Shown here piece by piece: positions 46,520-56,011 of a stretch of 64,000 nucleotides of DNA (position 1 is the stretch's first letter; each line of letters opens with the position of its first letter). Source of the DNA: JADGNZ01 sp963715895. Its GTDB lineage: Bacteria; Acidobacteriota; Thermoanaerobaculia; Gp7-AA8. The stretch covers positions 1,240,001 through 1,304,000 of the forward strand of contig OY970284.1 of assembly GCA_963715895.1 (NCBI GenBank), given 5' to 3'. A program made the translations under genes and the position numbers. Under the pieces are notes generated by a model. It was given only the letters and a program-made list of their open reading frames with translations. It was not told the DNA's origin and ran no database searches.

Positions 46520-46841
46520 GCTGCGGCGTCATCGTTCCGCCGGCATAACGCATCAGGTAGAAATCGACGCTCTTCTTGATCAGCGTGTCGCCGGCGCGAA
46601 AAAAATACTCGATGGTGTCGAGGAGGCCGATGATCTCGGCATCGAGGCCGGTCTCCTCCTGCACCTCGCGCAACGCCGCCTGCTCGGACGTCTCGCCGGG
46701 AGAAACCGCGCCCTTGGGAAGGCCCCATCGCGAGCGGCCGCGCGTGGCGATCATGGCCACGAACGGCACGCCCTCGCGAAGATCGATGACCGCGCCGCCG
46801 GAGGAATGTTCATTACGGGTTTTCCGGCGCGAGTCGGGCAT
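46380..46841 (-). CDS. Nudix hydrolase
   Basis: A 153-residue Nudix protein. The Nudix box is GAVSPGETSEQAALREVQEE followed by TGLD (residues about 44-67), matching G-x5-E-x7-R-E-U-x-E-E-x-G-U. Other parts: GAVIDLREGVPFVAMIATR and WGLPKG before the box, IEYFFRAGDTLIKKSVDFYL after it. This subgroup resembles diadenosine-polyphosphate or nucleotide-sugar hydrolases, but the substrate cannot be read off. Its 3' third overlaps the tail of the phosphoesterase gene on the other strand. Confidence 0.9.
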   Translation of the reverse strand: MPDSRRKTRNEHSSGGAVIDLREGVPFVAMIATRGRSRWGLPKGAVSPGETSEQAALREVQEETGLDAEIIGLLDTIEYFFRAGDTLIKKSVDFYLMRYAGGTMTPQLSEVDDAEWVALPEAIRRASFDSERKLLSLALEQIGSVAKRTGASS

Positions 46842-46851
46842 TCAGTAGATT

Positions 46852-48615
46852 CTACGTTTTCATCACGTACAGAGCCATCGCCGCGAGGAGAGCCCCCAGC
46901 AGGACGAGCATCGCCGTCGATAGTGCCGGAACGCTCCCGGTGACGGTGAACGACGTCGGATCCGACGGCGCGGGGGTGGATGGATCATCCGATAGGCGCG
47001 AGGCATCGTTCGTGCCGTTTGCGTCCGAATCGTAGGAGACGGTGGCCTGATTGGAGATCGTCGTCCCCGCCGTGCCGTAGTGTACGAGCGCCTGAATGGA
47101 GACCGTCACGCTTCCGCTCCCGGGGATTGCGCCGTTCCACGTGACCGTGTTCGTGCCGATGTTTGCCGCGGCCGTTCCACTGGTCGCGCTTCCACTGACG
47201 AGCGTCAACGAAGACGGCAAAACGTCCGTGAGCTCGTTGCCCGGATTGTCCCCCTGAGCCAGCGTCCCGGCATTGGTCAGTACGATCGTGTACGTGATCA
47301 CTGAGCCCTCACCGTGCGTGGTGCCGCCGGCGACCGACTTCGCCGCGGAGACGTTGGGAGGAGTGCCGACGGCCGCGGAAGCGGTCGCGGAGTTGTTCGA
47401 ACCGTTGGAGTCGGGCACGGAGGCGGCGACGCTGGCGGTGTTGTTGATCGGCGTTCCCGCCGGTGTGGCCGGATCGACGATGACGTTGAGTGTGAAAGTG
47501 GCAACGGCCGAAGCGGCCAGCGAGGGGATCGAACAGGTGATCGTGCCGTTGGTGCCTGCCGTTGGCGTCGTGCACGACCATCCACCGGGCGAGACCAGCG
47601 ACACAAACCGTAGCGGTGCCGGGAGAACGTCGGTCATCGTCACGCCCGCGGCGTCGCTTGGCCCGGAGTTCGTGACGACGATGGTGTACTGCTGCGAACT
47701 TCCGGGAAGGACCAGCCCCGGTGTACGGGTCTTGGTGATACCGAGGTCGAAGACTGCTGCCGACTGAACGCTGGCAGTTGCAGAATCGTTCGCGGGGATC
47801 GGGTCGTCCGGCGAGGAGACCGTAGCCGTCGCCGACAGCGTGGTGCCGGCGGTGAGCGACGATGGGACCTGCGATACGACCGTGAATGTTGCCGATGCAG
47901 CGGAATTGATCGTCGCAGTGAGAGAGCAGGTCACGTTGCCGTTGGCTCCGACCGATGGCGTGGCACACGACCAGCCCGGAGGGGTTGCGACGGAAACGAA
48001 CGTCGTCGTCGGCGGCAACGGAAGATCGGCCGAGGCGTTGATGCCGGTGCTAGGACCGTTGTTCGTCACGGTCATCGTCCACGTCAGATTCGTTCCGGCG
48101 GTCACCGGATTCGGCGACGCCGAAAGGGCCATGCTGAAATCGCTGGAGGGCTGGATGATCACGTCGACCGTGAAGGTGTTGTCGTTGCCGTTCGGATCGG
48201 GAGTGGTGCTGGAGACGGTAGCGGTCGTGCTGAACGTGCCCGACGCGGTGGGGGGACTCGATGCGGTGACCGTGAATGCATCCGAGCCCGGCGGCAGCGT
48301 CGCCGCGGTGCAGGTGACGGTCGCGCCGACCGTGCCGGAAGAGATGGCGTTGCACGACCAGCCGGCGGGAACACTCTCCGACTGGAAGGCGATGCCGGCC
48401 GGAAGCGGAAAGCTCAGCGATGGATTGTCCGCGTTGTCAGGTCCTTCGTTGTTGACCTGGATGACGTAGTCGAAGTTCGTGCCCGCGGCCACGGGTTGTG
48501 GCTGCGTCACCGACACCTGGATGGAGGCGCTGGCTGACTGGGCCATCGCCGCTTGCGGGGCAAAGAACAACTGAGCGGCGAAAATGATCGTCGCGGCGGC
48601 AATGCTTCTGAACAT
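46852..48615 (-). CDS. Exported DUF11-repeat surface protein with sorting-type C-terminus
   Basis: A 587-residue protein: signal peptide (AAATIIFAAQLFFAPQAAMAQ), then four DUF11-type beta-sandwich repeats, each with a V-T-N-x-G-P-type core (VQVNNEGPDNADNPSLS-like, TMTVTNNGPSTGINASADLP, TIVVTNSGPSDAAGVTMTDV, TIVLTNAGTLAQGDNPGNEL). The C-terminus is VPALSTAMLVLLGALLAAMA followed by LYVMKT, a Pro-Ser-hydrophobic-basic end like IPTL-CTERM sorting signals. The ATG at 48615 starts at the signal peptide; a longer open frame upstream has no homology. It is probably displayed on the cell surface. No sortase-like gene is in the window. Confidence 0.82.
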   Translation of the reverse strand: MFRSIAAATIIFAAQLFFAPQAAMAQSASASIQVSVTQPQPVAAGTNFDYVIQVNNEGPDNADNPSLSFPLPAGIAFQSESVPAGWSCNAISSGTVGATVTCTAATLPPGSDAFTVTASSPPTASGTFSTTATVSSTTPDPNGNDNTFTVDVIIQPSSDFSMALSASPNPVTAGTNLTWTMTVTNNGPSTGINASADLPLPPTTTFVSVATPPGWSCATPSVGANGNVTCSLTATINSAASATFTVVSQVPSSLTAGTTLSATATVSSPDDPIPANDSATASVQSAAVFDLGITKTRTPGLVLPGSSQQYTIVVTNSGPSDAAGVTMTDVLPAPLRFVSLVSPGGWSCTTPTAGTNGTITCSIPSLAASAVATFTLNVIVDPATPAGTPINNTASVAASVPDSNGSNNSATASAAVGTPPNVSAAKSVAGGTTHGEGSVITYTIVLTNAGTLAQGDNPGNELTDVLPSSLTLVSGSATSGTAAANIGTNTVTWNGAIPGSGSVTVSIQALVHYGTAGTTISNQATVSYDSDANGTNDASRLSDDPSTPAPSDPTSFTVTGSVPALSTAMLVLLGALLAAMALYVMKT

Positions 48616-48753
48616 CGGATAGGTCTCCCGGAGATGAGTGGACTGCGGACGGATCATTATCGTCCTGATGAGCGATTCCGAGCAAAAAGGTGACGAAACG
48701 GTGAAAAAGGCGTAGGCTTTTTTCCGTCTCTGAAAGCGAAAGACAGGGGGTTC

Positions 48754-49179
48754 ATGATGCCTTCGCTCGAAATCGTCACTGCCGTCGGGGTCGTCGTTCT
48801 GGTGGTCCTGATCTGGGTTTTCGTCCGGCTGCGGGGCAAAGATCATGTCGAGGAGGTGTTGGCGAGGCATCGCGGCACCGCCCGCGTCTGCAGCCGTGCA
48901 TGCCTCCTCGAGGGGATGGAACAGATTCCGATCGCGCTCGTGCTGACCGCCGACGCGATCGATTACGAAAACGCCGATCTGCAGGCGTCGATCGAGCTGC
49001 CGCTGATCGAGGAGATCGAATACGACGACGAGACGGCCACCGGACACACGGTGGCCGGCAAGGTGCTGCGCCTCCGTGCGCACAACCACGTCTTCGAGTT
49101 CACCATCGATCTGGCGACGGCCAAACAGTGGGAAGCGGCGCTGCCGGCGCGCCGTATCGATCAGGCCAAAGCGGTCTGA
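48754..49179 (+). CDS. Membrane-anchored small protein
   Basis: A 141-residue protein with an N-terminal TM helix (IVTAVGVVVLVVLIWVFVRL, residues about 7-26) and a soluble C-terminal domain with alternating beta-like segments (IPIALVLTADAIDYEN, ASIELPLIEEIEYDDE, LRLRAHNHVFEFTIDL) and a final helix (ATAKQWEAALPAR), an arrangement like a PH-type fold. The two Cys residues in RVCSRACLL lie just after the membrane segment. AGGGGG precedes the ATG pair at 48754/48757. Function unknown. Confidence 0.68.
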   Translation: MMPSLEIVTAVGVVVLVVLIWVFVRLRGKDHVEEVLARHRGTARVCSRACLLEGMEQIPIALVLTADAIDYENADLQASIELPLIEEIEYDDETATGHTVAGKVLRLRAHNHVFEFTIDLATAKQWEAALPARRIDQAKAV

Positions 49180-49221
49180 CGGAATCACGTCCGTCGCAGC
49201 CGCTGTTGTGTGAGATCCCGT

Positions 49222-49298
<77 letters not shown>

Positions 49299-49907
49299 AT
49301 TTCTCTTCTTCCCCACCCCGCACTCGCCGTTTCGGAGCGTGTGGACGGAAACGGCGTGTGATGCCGTTCTCCGCCTCCGGTGCATGCATTGAAGACCGAG
49401 CCACTCGCATACGCGCGATGTGGCCTTCTTCCTCTTGCAACCGCTCCTGCCTGCCCCGGAGCGCCTCCGGACAGCAGCAAGGGGCGCACTTTCCTGATCA
49501 TTCTCGTTTTGGCATTTCCGACGCCATCCCGGCTGCACTCACGTGATCATTCCATATTTTTTTCTGAGCTGAGGTAGGGAAAACGTCTTCGGTGTCACTC
49601 CCTTAAGGTGAGAGGTTCCAGTTTTGTTCGCCAGGGTACTCCCTGATCGTATGGCGAAAGCGCCGGAAGGGTGATGCAGTGCGTGCTCAAAGTTACGGCC
49701 CGTGTGTATTCCGAGACCGCCCCGGAGGGCGGACCCGGCTCAGGGACGACGGTCACGGGTGACGACCTGTCGGCGACGAGGTACGCGGCTGAGAGGCACG
49801 CACCCTTCGTGTCAATCTGGACCGGGGGTCACGTGACGGGTCTCCGAAGGCTCATGGCGTGCCTTTCGTCCTTTCACCTGAACCACGAACATCAAGGAGA
49901 ATTTTTA
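49299..49907. other. 609-bp intergenic region after tRNA-Pro
   Basis: I see no credible gene. A CCGCCC-CGGA-GGGCGG stem lies near 49720. The stretch around 49545-49600 is AT-rich (ATATTTTTTTCTGAG) and could hold a promoter. The part from about 49590 to 49850 has several short purine-rich and hairpin-like pieces and might be a leader RNA for the next gene, but I cannot match it to a known family. Confidence 0.3.
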
Positions 49908-51014
49908 ATGAAACGAATCGTAATACCAACTCTCATTTTGCTGTGTGTGATGCCACTCTCAGTCGTCGCGAGCGACTCTTGCAAGCCAGATGTCTCGGGT
50001 CAAGACACAATTACGAAAAAACAAGTCGCGCAATGGCAACAGGTCTTGAGCTCCAGCGGATTTCTGTCGGCTGCATTGATGGATAATGACGTGACCTTTA
50101 CTGCGTACGTCCAGCGTGGCGGCGACAAGAATTTCGTCATGGTTAGCATTCAAAAGTTGGAAGAGAACCAGGCGCGCGCGGCATTTGAGTCACATTTCCA
50201 TGGCGCGAAGGGAGATCAACTTCTCTTTGGATTTAAGAACGGTGAGCCTTTGACGTTCGTCGTCACCGAAGTATCGAACCAAGCGAAAGTAGAAGGGCTT
50301 ATAACGGCCAAGTTGAACATGAGCGTTGTCTGGGCAGCCGAGGTGTCGGATGCCGACATGGCGGCGATGAGAGATGCTCTTACGACAAAGCAAGTCGACG
50401 CGATCCGTATTTCCCAAGCGAGCGGTCAGGTTGACCAATCCGTTCCTGACAAGAACGGCAAGAGACTAATGGAGAAGTTCGGATGCTTCTACCAGGCGCT
50501 GGATAAGCGGGGCATCGATCTGTCCGCGGCAAGCAAGGCGCCCCAGTCGGTCGGCGACGCGTCAAAGCGCGACGAGCGATCTGAAGACGACGCTGTCTCC
50601 GTACAGGGAAAATACGTGAGAAAAGGGAAGAACTCCGACTTCATAGAACTCCGTCACGGAACGTTTTCAGTCTTGCAGGACGGCCACAGTCTAGAAGGCA
50701 CTTACACGGTGCAGGGCGATGCGTTGACGCTGACATCTCCCCGCATGCGAGTTCCGGCGAAAGGGCGTTTCATAGGAGATACGATAAAGGACGAGGACGG
50801 TATCGTTTGGGAAAAGCAAGGTGAACCGGCGAAACTGGCAACGCCGCTGACGATTGATCAAATCATCCAGATGGTCACCGCGAAACTGGCGGATGACATA
50901 ATCATCGCGACGATACAAAAGTCAGGCTCAAAATTTGACCTCGCTCCAGAGGCATTGATTAAGTTGAAAGGCGCTGGTGTAAGTGACGCCGTAATACGGG
51001 CGATGGCGCGTTAG
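49908..51014 (+). CDS. Exported protein of unknown function with C-terminal helical module
   Basis: A 368-residue protein with a signal peptide (IPTLILLCVMPLSVVAS). The middle is beta-rich (VTFTAYVQRGGDKNFVMVSI, GTFSVLQDGHSLEGTYTVQG). The last 55 residues (LTIDQIIQMVTAKLADDIII, SGSKFDLAPEALIKLKGAG, VSDAVIRAMAR) form a helical motif common at the ends of secreted acidobacterial-type proteins (x-x-D-V-I-x-M-V-x-x-x-L, S-G-A-x-F-D-L-S-x-E-A-L). AAGGAGA precedes ATG 49908. The gene is more AT-rich than its neighbours: a hand count of 50041-50100 gives 29 G+C of 60. Function unknown. Confidence 0.72.
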   Translation: MKRIVIPTLILLCVMPLSVVASDSCKPDVSGQDTITKKQVAQWQQVLSSSGFLSAALMDNDVTFTAYVQRGGDKNFVMVSIQKLEENQARAAFESHFHGAKGDQLLFGFKNGEPLTFVVTEVSNQAKVEGLITAKLNMSVVWAAEVSDADMAAMRDALTTKQVDAIRISQASGQVDQSVPDKNGKRLMEKFGCFYQALDKRGIDLSAASKAPQSVGDASKRDERSEDDAVSVQGKYVRKGKNSDFIELRHGTFSVLQDGHSLEGTYTVQGDALTLTSPRMRVPAKGRFIGDTIKDEDGIVWEKQGEPAKLATPLTIDQIIQMVTAKLADDIIIATIQKSGSKFDLAPEALIKLKGAGVSDAVIRAMAR

Positions 51015-51205
51015 AACGACATCGAGCATTCGTACTCCCTTCCTGGTGGAAAGGATGTTCACGAGCACGGAAGTTGTTCGGCTCGTAGAAATTCGGCCGC
51101 GTTGCCAACACCTACAGCGACTCGATGGGTTATAGCCTTTGATCTATCGCATCAGAGAGTCACAGGCGTTGCCGCCCGTTACTATGGGTTCCGAGGAGTG
51201 AAGAG

Positions 51206-54200
51206 ATGAGAGCACGTCAACTTCTGAACCACTGCCACGACACGCAGCCAGACATCCAGACAGGTGGAATGCGCAGCCGTTTCTTCCGCACGGCGGTGTT
51301 CATTGGGCTCTTGATCAGCTGCGTGCCTCTTCTTGCTCAGAATATAGTGCATCCGACGACAGATGCCTCCCGCCCCCAGACGTCCACGCGCATGCCGTTG
51401 CGCTACCGAACGAACACGACTCGATCGCGATTTGGAATGGAGCAGCAACACGCGCCCCAACCGACAAGAGGCGCTGTTTCATCGCATGCAGTTGGAATCA
51501 CCAGCACAGAAGCTGTCATTCAAGCCGGTGGTCCGAACCTGACGCCCTATCAACCTGCCGACTGGTCGGACAAGGTTGTTCTGACGACTTCTCCGGGCTC
51601 AACGACGGACGCCTCGGTCATTCGGTCCACAGAGTCCGTCTACCTCAGTTTCGCTGTGATCAACAACGGCAGTAGTCCGACCGCCGTACGTTTCTATACT
51701 GCCATCGAGCTCGACGGAGTTACTGTCCAGCTCTTCTATACCGATCCACCGCTGAATCCCGGCGATTACGCGTTCGGGCAAGACTACAACCTTGGCGTTC
51801 TCAGCCCTGGCGTACACACCATTCGTGTCGTGGCCGACTCTACAGGAACAATCGCCGAAGTCAACGAGAGTGACAACGTCTATACGAAAACGTTTAGTGT
51901 GATCGCCGTTCCCGTTGAATCGTGGTTGTACGCGGTCGATGATGGCAGCGATGACGGTTCAAGCACGTTGTTCCGGATGGGAACCAGCCCGGTTTCGGGG
52001 GAAGTAGGCCTACAAGTGGTGGGTGAGACCGGCGTGCAGGGAATCTTTGATATCACGTTCGTCGGGAATCGACTCATCGGCGTAGCGCCGGGCAGTTTTT
52101 CGGGCGTGGTGGGCGACATCTTCGTCGAAATCAATCCCGACACCGGTACTGCTCAGACGATCGGCACTCTCCAGCCATCAGGAACTTTCAACGCACTTGA
52201 GACCGAGGGGCCGGATACGTTCGTCGCTGCGACCTCCGAAGGCGAGTTGTGGCGCATCAAGCTCTCGTCATTCAACGCCACAAGAGTGGGATTGTATGGG
52301 AATGGCCTCCAGTCGAGCGGTGACCTAGCGCTGGCCACGGACGGCACCCTGTACGGCACGACAACCGGTGTTTTCTCGGATACGCTCGTACGGGTCAACC
52401 GCAATACAGGCCAAGCGACTTCGATCGGGTCGCTCGGGTATGGCGCTGCCTACGGTCTGGCCGTCCGGCCGGATACGGGGACGCTCCTCGGGGTTGTTGA
52501 TGCCGACAGTGCACCTTTGTTGGTCTCAATTGACAAGTCCTCGGGACAAGCGACGCTGATAGGATCAATCCCTGCGGCCGCGGGGCTCGCCGGCCTAGCC
52601 GTACGCGGGACAGTCACAACGCCGGCGCAGATCTCGGCTCGTAACCTAGACTTCGGCAATACCACCAGGGTCGGCAACGCGCTCGATGTGTGGCTCGACG
52701 TCACGATCGATGGCGCGCCGGCAACCGATCTGTCCGGTTACGCGTTGCGCATGGTCGCCGCCAACGGCTCGACCGCACTAACCACCTCGGAGACACCGCA
52801 GAGCGTCGGAGGTTCGCGTTGGCACGTGAGCGGAACGATCCTGCCGAATCCTCTTCCAGGCACTTCCTGCTCGGGAAAGATCTGTTTCGAAGGAGGTCAG
52901 GTCCAGATCTACCAACCCGCGGCGCCGGGCACGTCTTACACCGTTCCCAATCTTACCGTGAACGCCTATGGCACTACGTTCGACATGAGTAAACATGCCT
53001 ATCGGTTTGCTAATGGCGCGTGGGGTACCCCAGGGCTCTCGTGGTTCACTGACCCTTATTTCAGAGCCGGAGATACGGTCGCGACGTATGTGACGCCGGC
53101 AAAGCGGGACACTTTCTGGAAAAGCGTTGGTGAATACCAATTCCTGTTTCTGATCCTGGCCAGGCAATCGGAAGGTCTTTGTTACGGGATGGCCAATAGC
53201 TCCATCGCGAGCTATACCCACCGCGGCCAAACCTCATTCTGGGCGGACCGCGACACCAGCGGCGGGCAGTGTAATGCTGTCACTTACTGTTATTTCAACA
53301 CGGCCGCAGACAATAGCTGGCAGCGAGGGATAGATGGTCGGTGGCTGGTCTCGCCGCCGGGCCTCGCTCCCGGTGCTCCGGACAACCCCTACCCAAGCGA
53401 AGACACCTATGACACGACGTACTCGAATGGTGCATGGACGCTTGCGGCGTCGAAGAAGATCCTGTACTACTTCCTCACCCAGACTTACTTCACTGCCGCC
53501 GACTCCAGGGAGTGGCCGGGAAAGGATAAGGACGGCGGTTTCGCTGCCGTTGCCAGCGGCCCCAATGCAGCAGTAAACAGCGGACTCACAGACCTGTTAC
53601 GCAACGGCAACCCGGCGAGCCTCTCATTGACGTTGGAGCCGACAGATCAGCTTCCCGAAGGAGGCGGTCACGAGATCGTCGCTTCGGAGCTGATCCAATG
53701 GGGCTCAACGGCGTCGAATTTGACCAGCGAGCTGATGACCTATGACAACAACCTTCCGCTTCCCATCAGCACAGCCAATTCGTATGCTCCATTCGAGCGG
53801 ATACTGTTCAATAATGCCATGCCGAGTCTGACCCTTGACCGCGTGAGGTCGGCCGATGGCAGCACGTCGTCGTGGCTAGGGTTGCAGATACTCCTGACTA
53901 AGTTAAAGTTCCTGACGGCGACAGGCGATTCGGAGCATATCTACCTGATGCCCTCTTCTTCAGGCGCTCACGCCGTGGTTTCGGCGCAGGAGATGTGGCC
54001 TCTGACTTCGCCGGACCCCAATGCCGATGCGGTCTCGGCCGACAGCATCGCTGATACCGGGTATCTAAAGATAATAGCGGTTGGCGTGGACTCTTTCAAG
54101 GTCTACGAGGGCGCAACGAACACCGAACTGGCCTTGAAGCAGAATGGTGCCCTTGACGGCTCGCAGGCCGTCTATGTCCACGCAAACGGCGATCTCGTAA

Positions 54201-54508
54201 CAGAACTCTACCTCCCCAACATGAACGGTAAGCTCTACCGGGTGGAAATGATCAAGAGCCCGTCTCTCTCCCGACTCAAGATCTTCACCAGTGTCACGAC
54301 CGACTCTGTCACCTTGGACAAACGCGGTTACGAAAACATCGAAATGTCGGCTACCGATCCGACGAAAGCCATTCTGTACATCGGCACTACCAACGCTAAT
54401 CACGTCGTCACGCGCATTTCAGCGACCAACGTTCAAGACCAGCTTGATGCGACGTTCGCAGTGACAGTGCCGATCTCCCCGGCCAAACGGCGAGCGGTGA
54501 AACACTGA
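51206..54508 (+). CDS. Large secreted protein: CARDB, beta-propeller, probable cysteine-peptidase domain
   Basis: A 1100-residue exported protein. Signal peptide at about residues 25-45 (FFRTAVFIGLLISCVPLLAQ); ATG 51206 has GAGGAG before it, ATG 51269 is an alternative. Residues about 107-240 resemble a CARDB adhesion domain (YLSFAVINNGSSPTAVRFYT, VVADSTGTIAEVNESDNVYT). Residues 240-470 have propeller-like repeats with G-x-A-x-x-I-G (VRVNRNTGQATSIGSLGYGA). Residues about 640-865 contain EGLCYGMANSSIASYTHRGQ, then GGHEIVASELIQWG and LMTYDNNLPLP, a Cys...His...Asn order as in papain-like peptidases. It may be a secreted adhesive protease. The peptidase call is inference. Confidence 0.65.
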   Translation: MRARQLLNHCHDTQPDIQTGGMRSRFFRTAVFIGLLISCVPLLAQNIVHPTTDASRPQTSTRMPLRYRTNTTRSRFGMEQQHAPQPTRGAVSSHAVGITSTEAVIQAGGPNLTPYQPADWSDKVVLTTSPGSTTDASVIRSTESVYLSFAVINNGSSPTAVRFYTAIELDGVTVQLFYTDPPLNPGDYAFGQDYNLGVLSPGVHTIRVVADSTGTIAEVNESDNVYTKTFSVIAVPVESWLYAVDDGSDDGSSTLFRMGTSPVSGEVGLQVVGETGVQGIFDITFVGNRLIGVAPGSFSGVVGDIFVEINPDTGTAQTIGTLQPSGTFNALETEGPDTFVAATSEGELWRIKLSSFNATRVGLYGNGLQSSGDLALATDGTLYGTTTGVFSDTLVRVNRNTGQATSIGSLGYGAAYGLAVRPDTGTLLGVVDADSAPLLVSIDKSSGQATLIGSIPAAAGLAGLAVRGTVTTPAQISARNLDFGNTTRVGNALDVWLDVTIDGAPATDLSGYALRMVAANGSTALTTSETPQSVGGSRWHVSGTILPNPLPGTSCSGKICFEGGQVQIYQPAAPGTSYTVPNLTVNAYGTTFDMSKHAYRFANGAWGTPGLSWFTDPYFRAGDTVATYVTPAKRDTFWKSVGEYQFLFLILARQSEGLCYGMANSSIASYTHRGQTSFWADRDTSGGQCNAVTYCYFNTAADNSWQRGIDGRWLVSPPGLAPGAPDNPYPSEDTYDTTYSNGAWTLAASKKILYYFLTQTYFTAADSREWPGKDKDGGFAAVASGPNAAVNSGLTDLLRNGNPASLSLTLEPTDQLPEGGGHEIVASELIQWGSTASNLTSELMTYDNNLPLPISTANSYAPFERILFNNAMPSLTLDRVRSADGSTSSWLGLQILLTKLKFLTATGDSEHIYLMPSSSGAHAVVSAQEMWPLTSPDPNADAVSADSIADTGYLKIIAVGVDSFKVYEGATNTELALKQNGALDGSQAVYVHANGDLVTELYLPNMNGKLYRVEMIKSPSLSRLKIFTSVTTDSVTLDKRGYENIEMSATDPTKAILYIGTTNANHVVTRISATNVQDQLDATFAVTVPISPAKRRAVKH

Positions 54509-54938
54509 GCCCGTTGCCTTGGAAATCAGGGCTGGCATCGCGGACGTTTTCTTTCAGGCCATCCTGGCTTGCAACTCCTCCATGTCGGCATCGAGATACT
54601 GTGTTCGGGGAATGAACGGACTTTCGCGCAGTTGCAAGAACGGGACAGCATCGGAGCGGGAAGCCCCCGCCGCTGCTGACACGACGAGCAGGGTCTCCCG
54701 CTGGCGGTAGTGCGGCGAAGTAGGCCCAGTGGCGACGCGCCTTCGGAGCCGGAGCGACCTGCGCAATCTCCAGTGGGCGGAAGTGGATTCACCTCCGTGG
54801 AATCCACTGAAGGATCGTTCCAAGTGGGAAGCGGAACGAATCGAAATCGGTTGGACGAGAGCGATAGAGGCCAAAAATAGAGAATCCTTCGAGCGAAGTC
54901 GTCTCTCCCCAGCCCTAAGTGCTAGCATTTTCAAGCAC
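54509..54938. other. 430-bp intergenic region before tRNA-Arg
   Basis: No credible complete gene. An 8-bp inverted repeat AGTGGATT/AATCCACT (54782-54789, 54801-54808) is present. A minus-strand frame ends with LQLRESPFIPRTQYLDADME, which may be a gene remnant but has no start or context. Nothing else recognised. Confidence 0.35.
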
Positions 54939-55015
54939 GTCCCCGTAGCTCAGTCGGATAGAGCAACAGCCTTCTAAGCTGTGGGTCGCAGGTTCGATCC
55001 CTGCCGGGGACGCCA
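54939..55015 (+). tRNA. tRNA-Arg (TCT anticodon)
   Basis: The acceptor GTCCCCG pairs with CGGGGAC, then G and encoded CCA. The anticodon arm ACAGC-CTTCTAA-GCTGT reads TCT. The T-loop GGTTCGATCC is standard. 77 nt. Confidence 0.95.
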
Positions 55016-55189
55016 GCCCGCACGGCGGGTGGCGTTGGTAGGCCTTAGCCTCCGCCACCGGTCTTGGTTTCAGCGCCGATCTTCGATTCCGACGGAGAGA
55101 TGACGGCGAGCGCTGCGCCGGCCGTCTCTCGATATTTCGCGATCCGCAGGAGTATCCCTCGCGACCGCAAGACCCCGTGTCGTGCCGGC

Positions 55190-55588
55190 CTACATCGACC
55201 GGCGGTTGGCGCTGTCGTCGGGACGGAACTCGTTGTTCTCTGGCCGCGGCGACGCGCTTCGTTCCGCCTCGCCGTACATGCCGCGGTCGCTGGCGCGGCC
55301 GATGTAATTCTGACGTTCGGTGTCGGTGGCAACGGGAGTAATGTTCTCTCCCTCGACCGGCTGGCGTGTCCGCCCGCGGCTGTGACCGCCCTCGCGGCCG
55401 ATCGCCGACATGTGGGCGCGGTCGCGGCTCACCGCTTCGCCGCCTTTGCGGCCGGCCACGCGTGCTTCGTCGGATGTGAATTCGTGAGCGGTTCCCTTCG
55501 AGTGGGCCGCTCGCCCGCCTTTGCTGGCGATCTCGCGCTGTTTGGACGGATCCATCGAGGCAAAACCGCGCTTGCTTGTATTGGCCAT
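55190..55588 (-). CDS. KGG-repeat (YciG-like) stress protein
   Basis: A 132-residue hydrophilic protein. It begins MANTSKRGFASMDPSKQREI and has three KGG/EGG units (ASKGGRAAHSKG, GRKGGEAVSRDR, GREGGHSRGR), the hallmark of general-stress KGG proteins such as YciG. The C-terminal half is charged and disordered-looking (TERQNYIGRASDRGMYGEAE). AAGGAGA lies before ATG 55588. Members of the family are stress-induced, with no known enzyme activity. The gene lies between tRNA-Arg and tRNA-Ser on the opposite strand. Confidence 0.85.
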   Translation of the reverse strand: MANTSKRGFASMDPSKQREIASKGGRAAHSKGTAHEFTSDEARVAGRKGGEAVSRDRAHMSAIGREGGHSRGRTRQPVEGENITPVATDTERQNYIGRASDRGMYGEAERSASPRPENNEFRPDDSANRRSM

Positions 55589-55784
55589 GAGTATCTCCTT
55601 GAGCTCTTCGAAGTCGGTACCGCAGGAACTGCGTACGAACTGCGTGAGGCGAGCTTATCGGGTTCACGAACTGTGCCATGAACTCCTCAATAACTACTGC
55701 TTCGCCCCCGGATTGCCCGGACGGGGAATTGACCCTGCTCAATCCGCATTCTGCGGTGTGCATTTGGCACCACGGTTGAGCCAC

Positions 55785-55877
55785 GGAGAGATGGGTGAGT
55801 GGCTGAAACCAACGGTTTGCTAAACCGTCGTAGGGTCTAAAGCTCTACCGAGGGTTCGAATCCCTCTCTCTCCGCCA
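55785..55877 (+). tRNA. tRNA-Ser (GCT anticodon)
   Basis: The acceptor GGAGAGA pairs with TCTCTCC, then G and encoded CCA. The anticodon arm ACGGT-TTGCTAA-ACCGT reads GCT. The long variable arm expected for tRNA-Ser is present. 93 nt. Confidence 0.95.
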
Positions 55878-56011
55878 CCGGGCACGGCGCGCCTCGTTGG
55901 TTGGCCTAGCCAGCCCCCATTGCCGCGAAGCCTTCCCTCGGATGGGCTTAGTACGGTCCCCGGAAGAGAGTGTCCAGTCGGCGGCTGACCGATTTGAGCC
56001 GGCGAAGCTGG

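Noticed and set aside
49590..49900. Riboswitch before the exported protein gene
   Set aside because: Several hairpin-like pieces are present, but none matches a known riboswitch pattern that I can verify by eye.
54554..54934. Minus-strand frame ending in LQLRESPFIPRTQYLDADME
   Set aside because: No credible start or context; may be a gene remnant, but the evidence is too thin to call.
55045..55332. Minus-strand frame ending in RIAKYRETAGAALAVISPSE
   Set aside because: It overlaps the KGG-protein gene on the same strand and has no plausible start codon with a ribosome-binding site.
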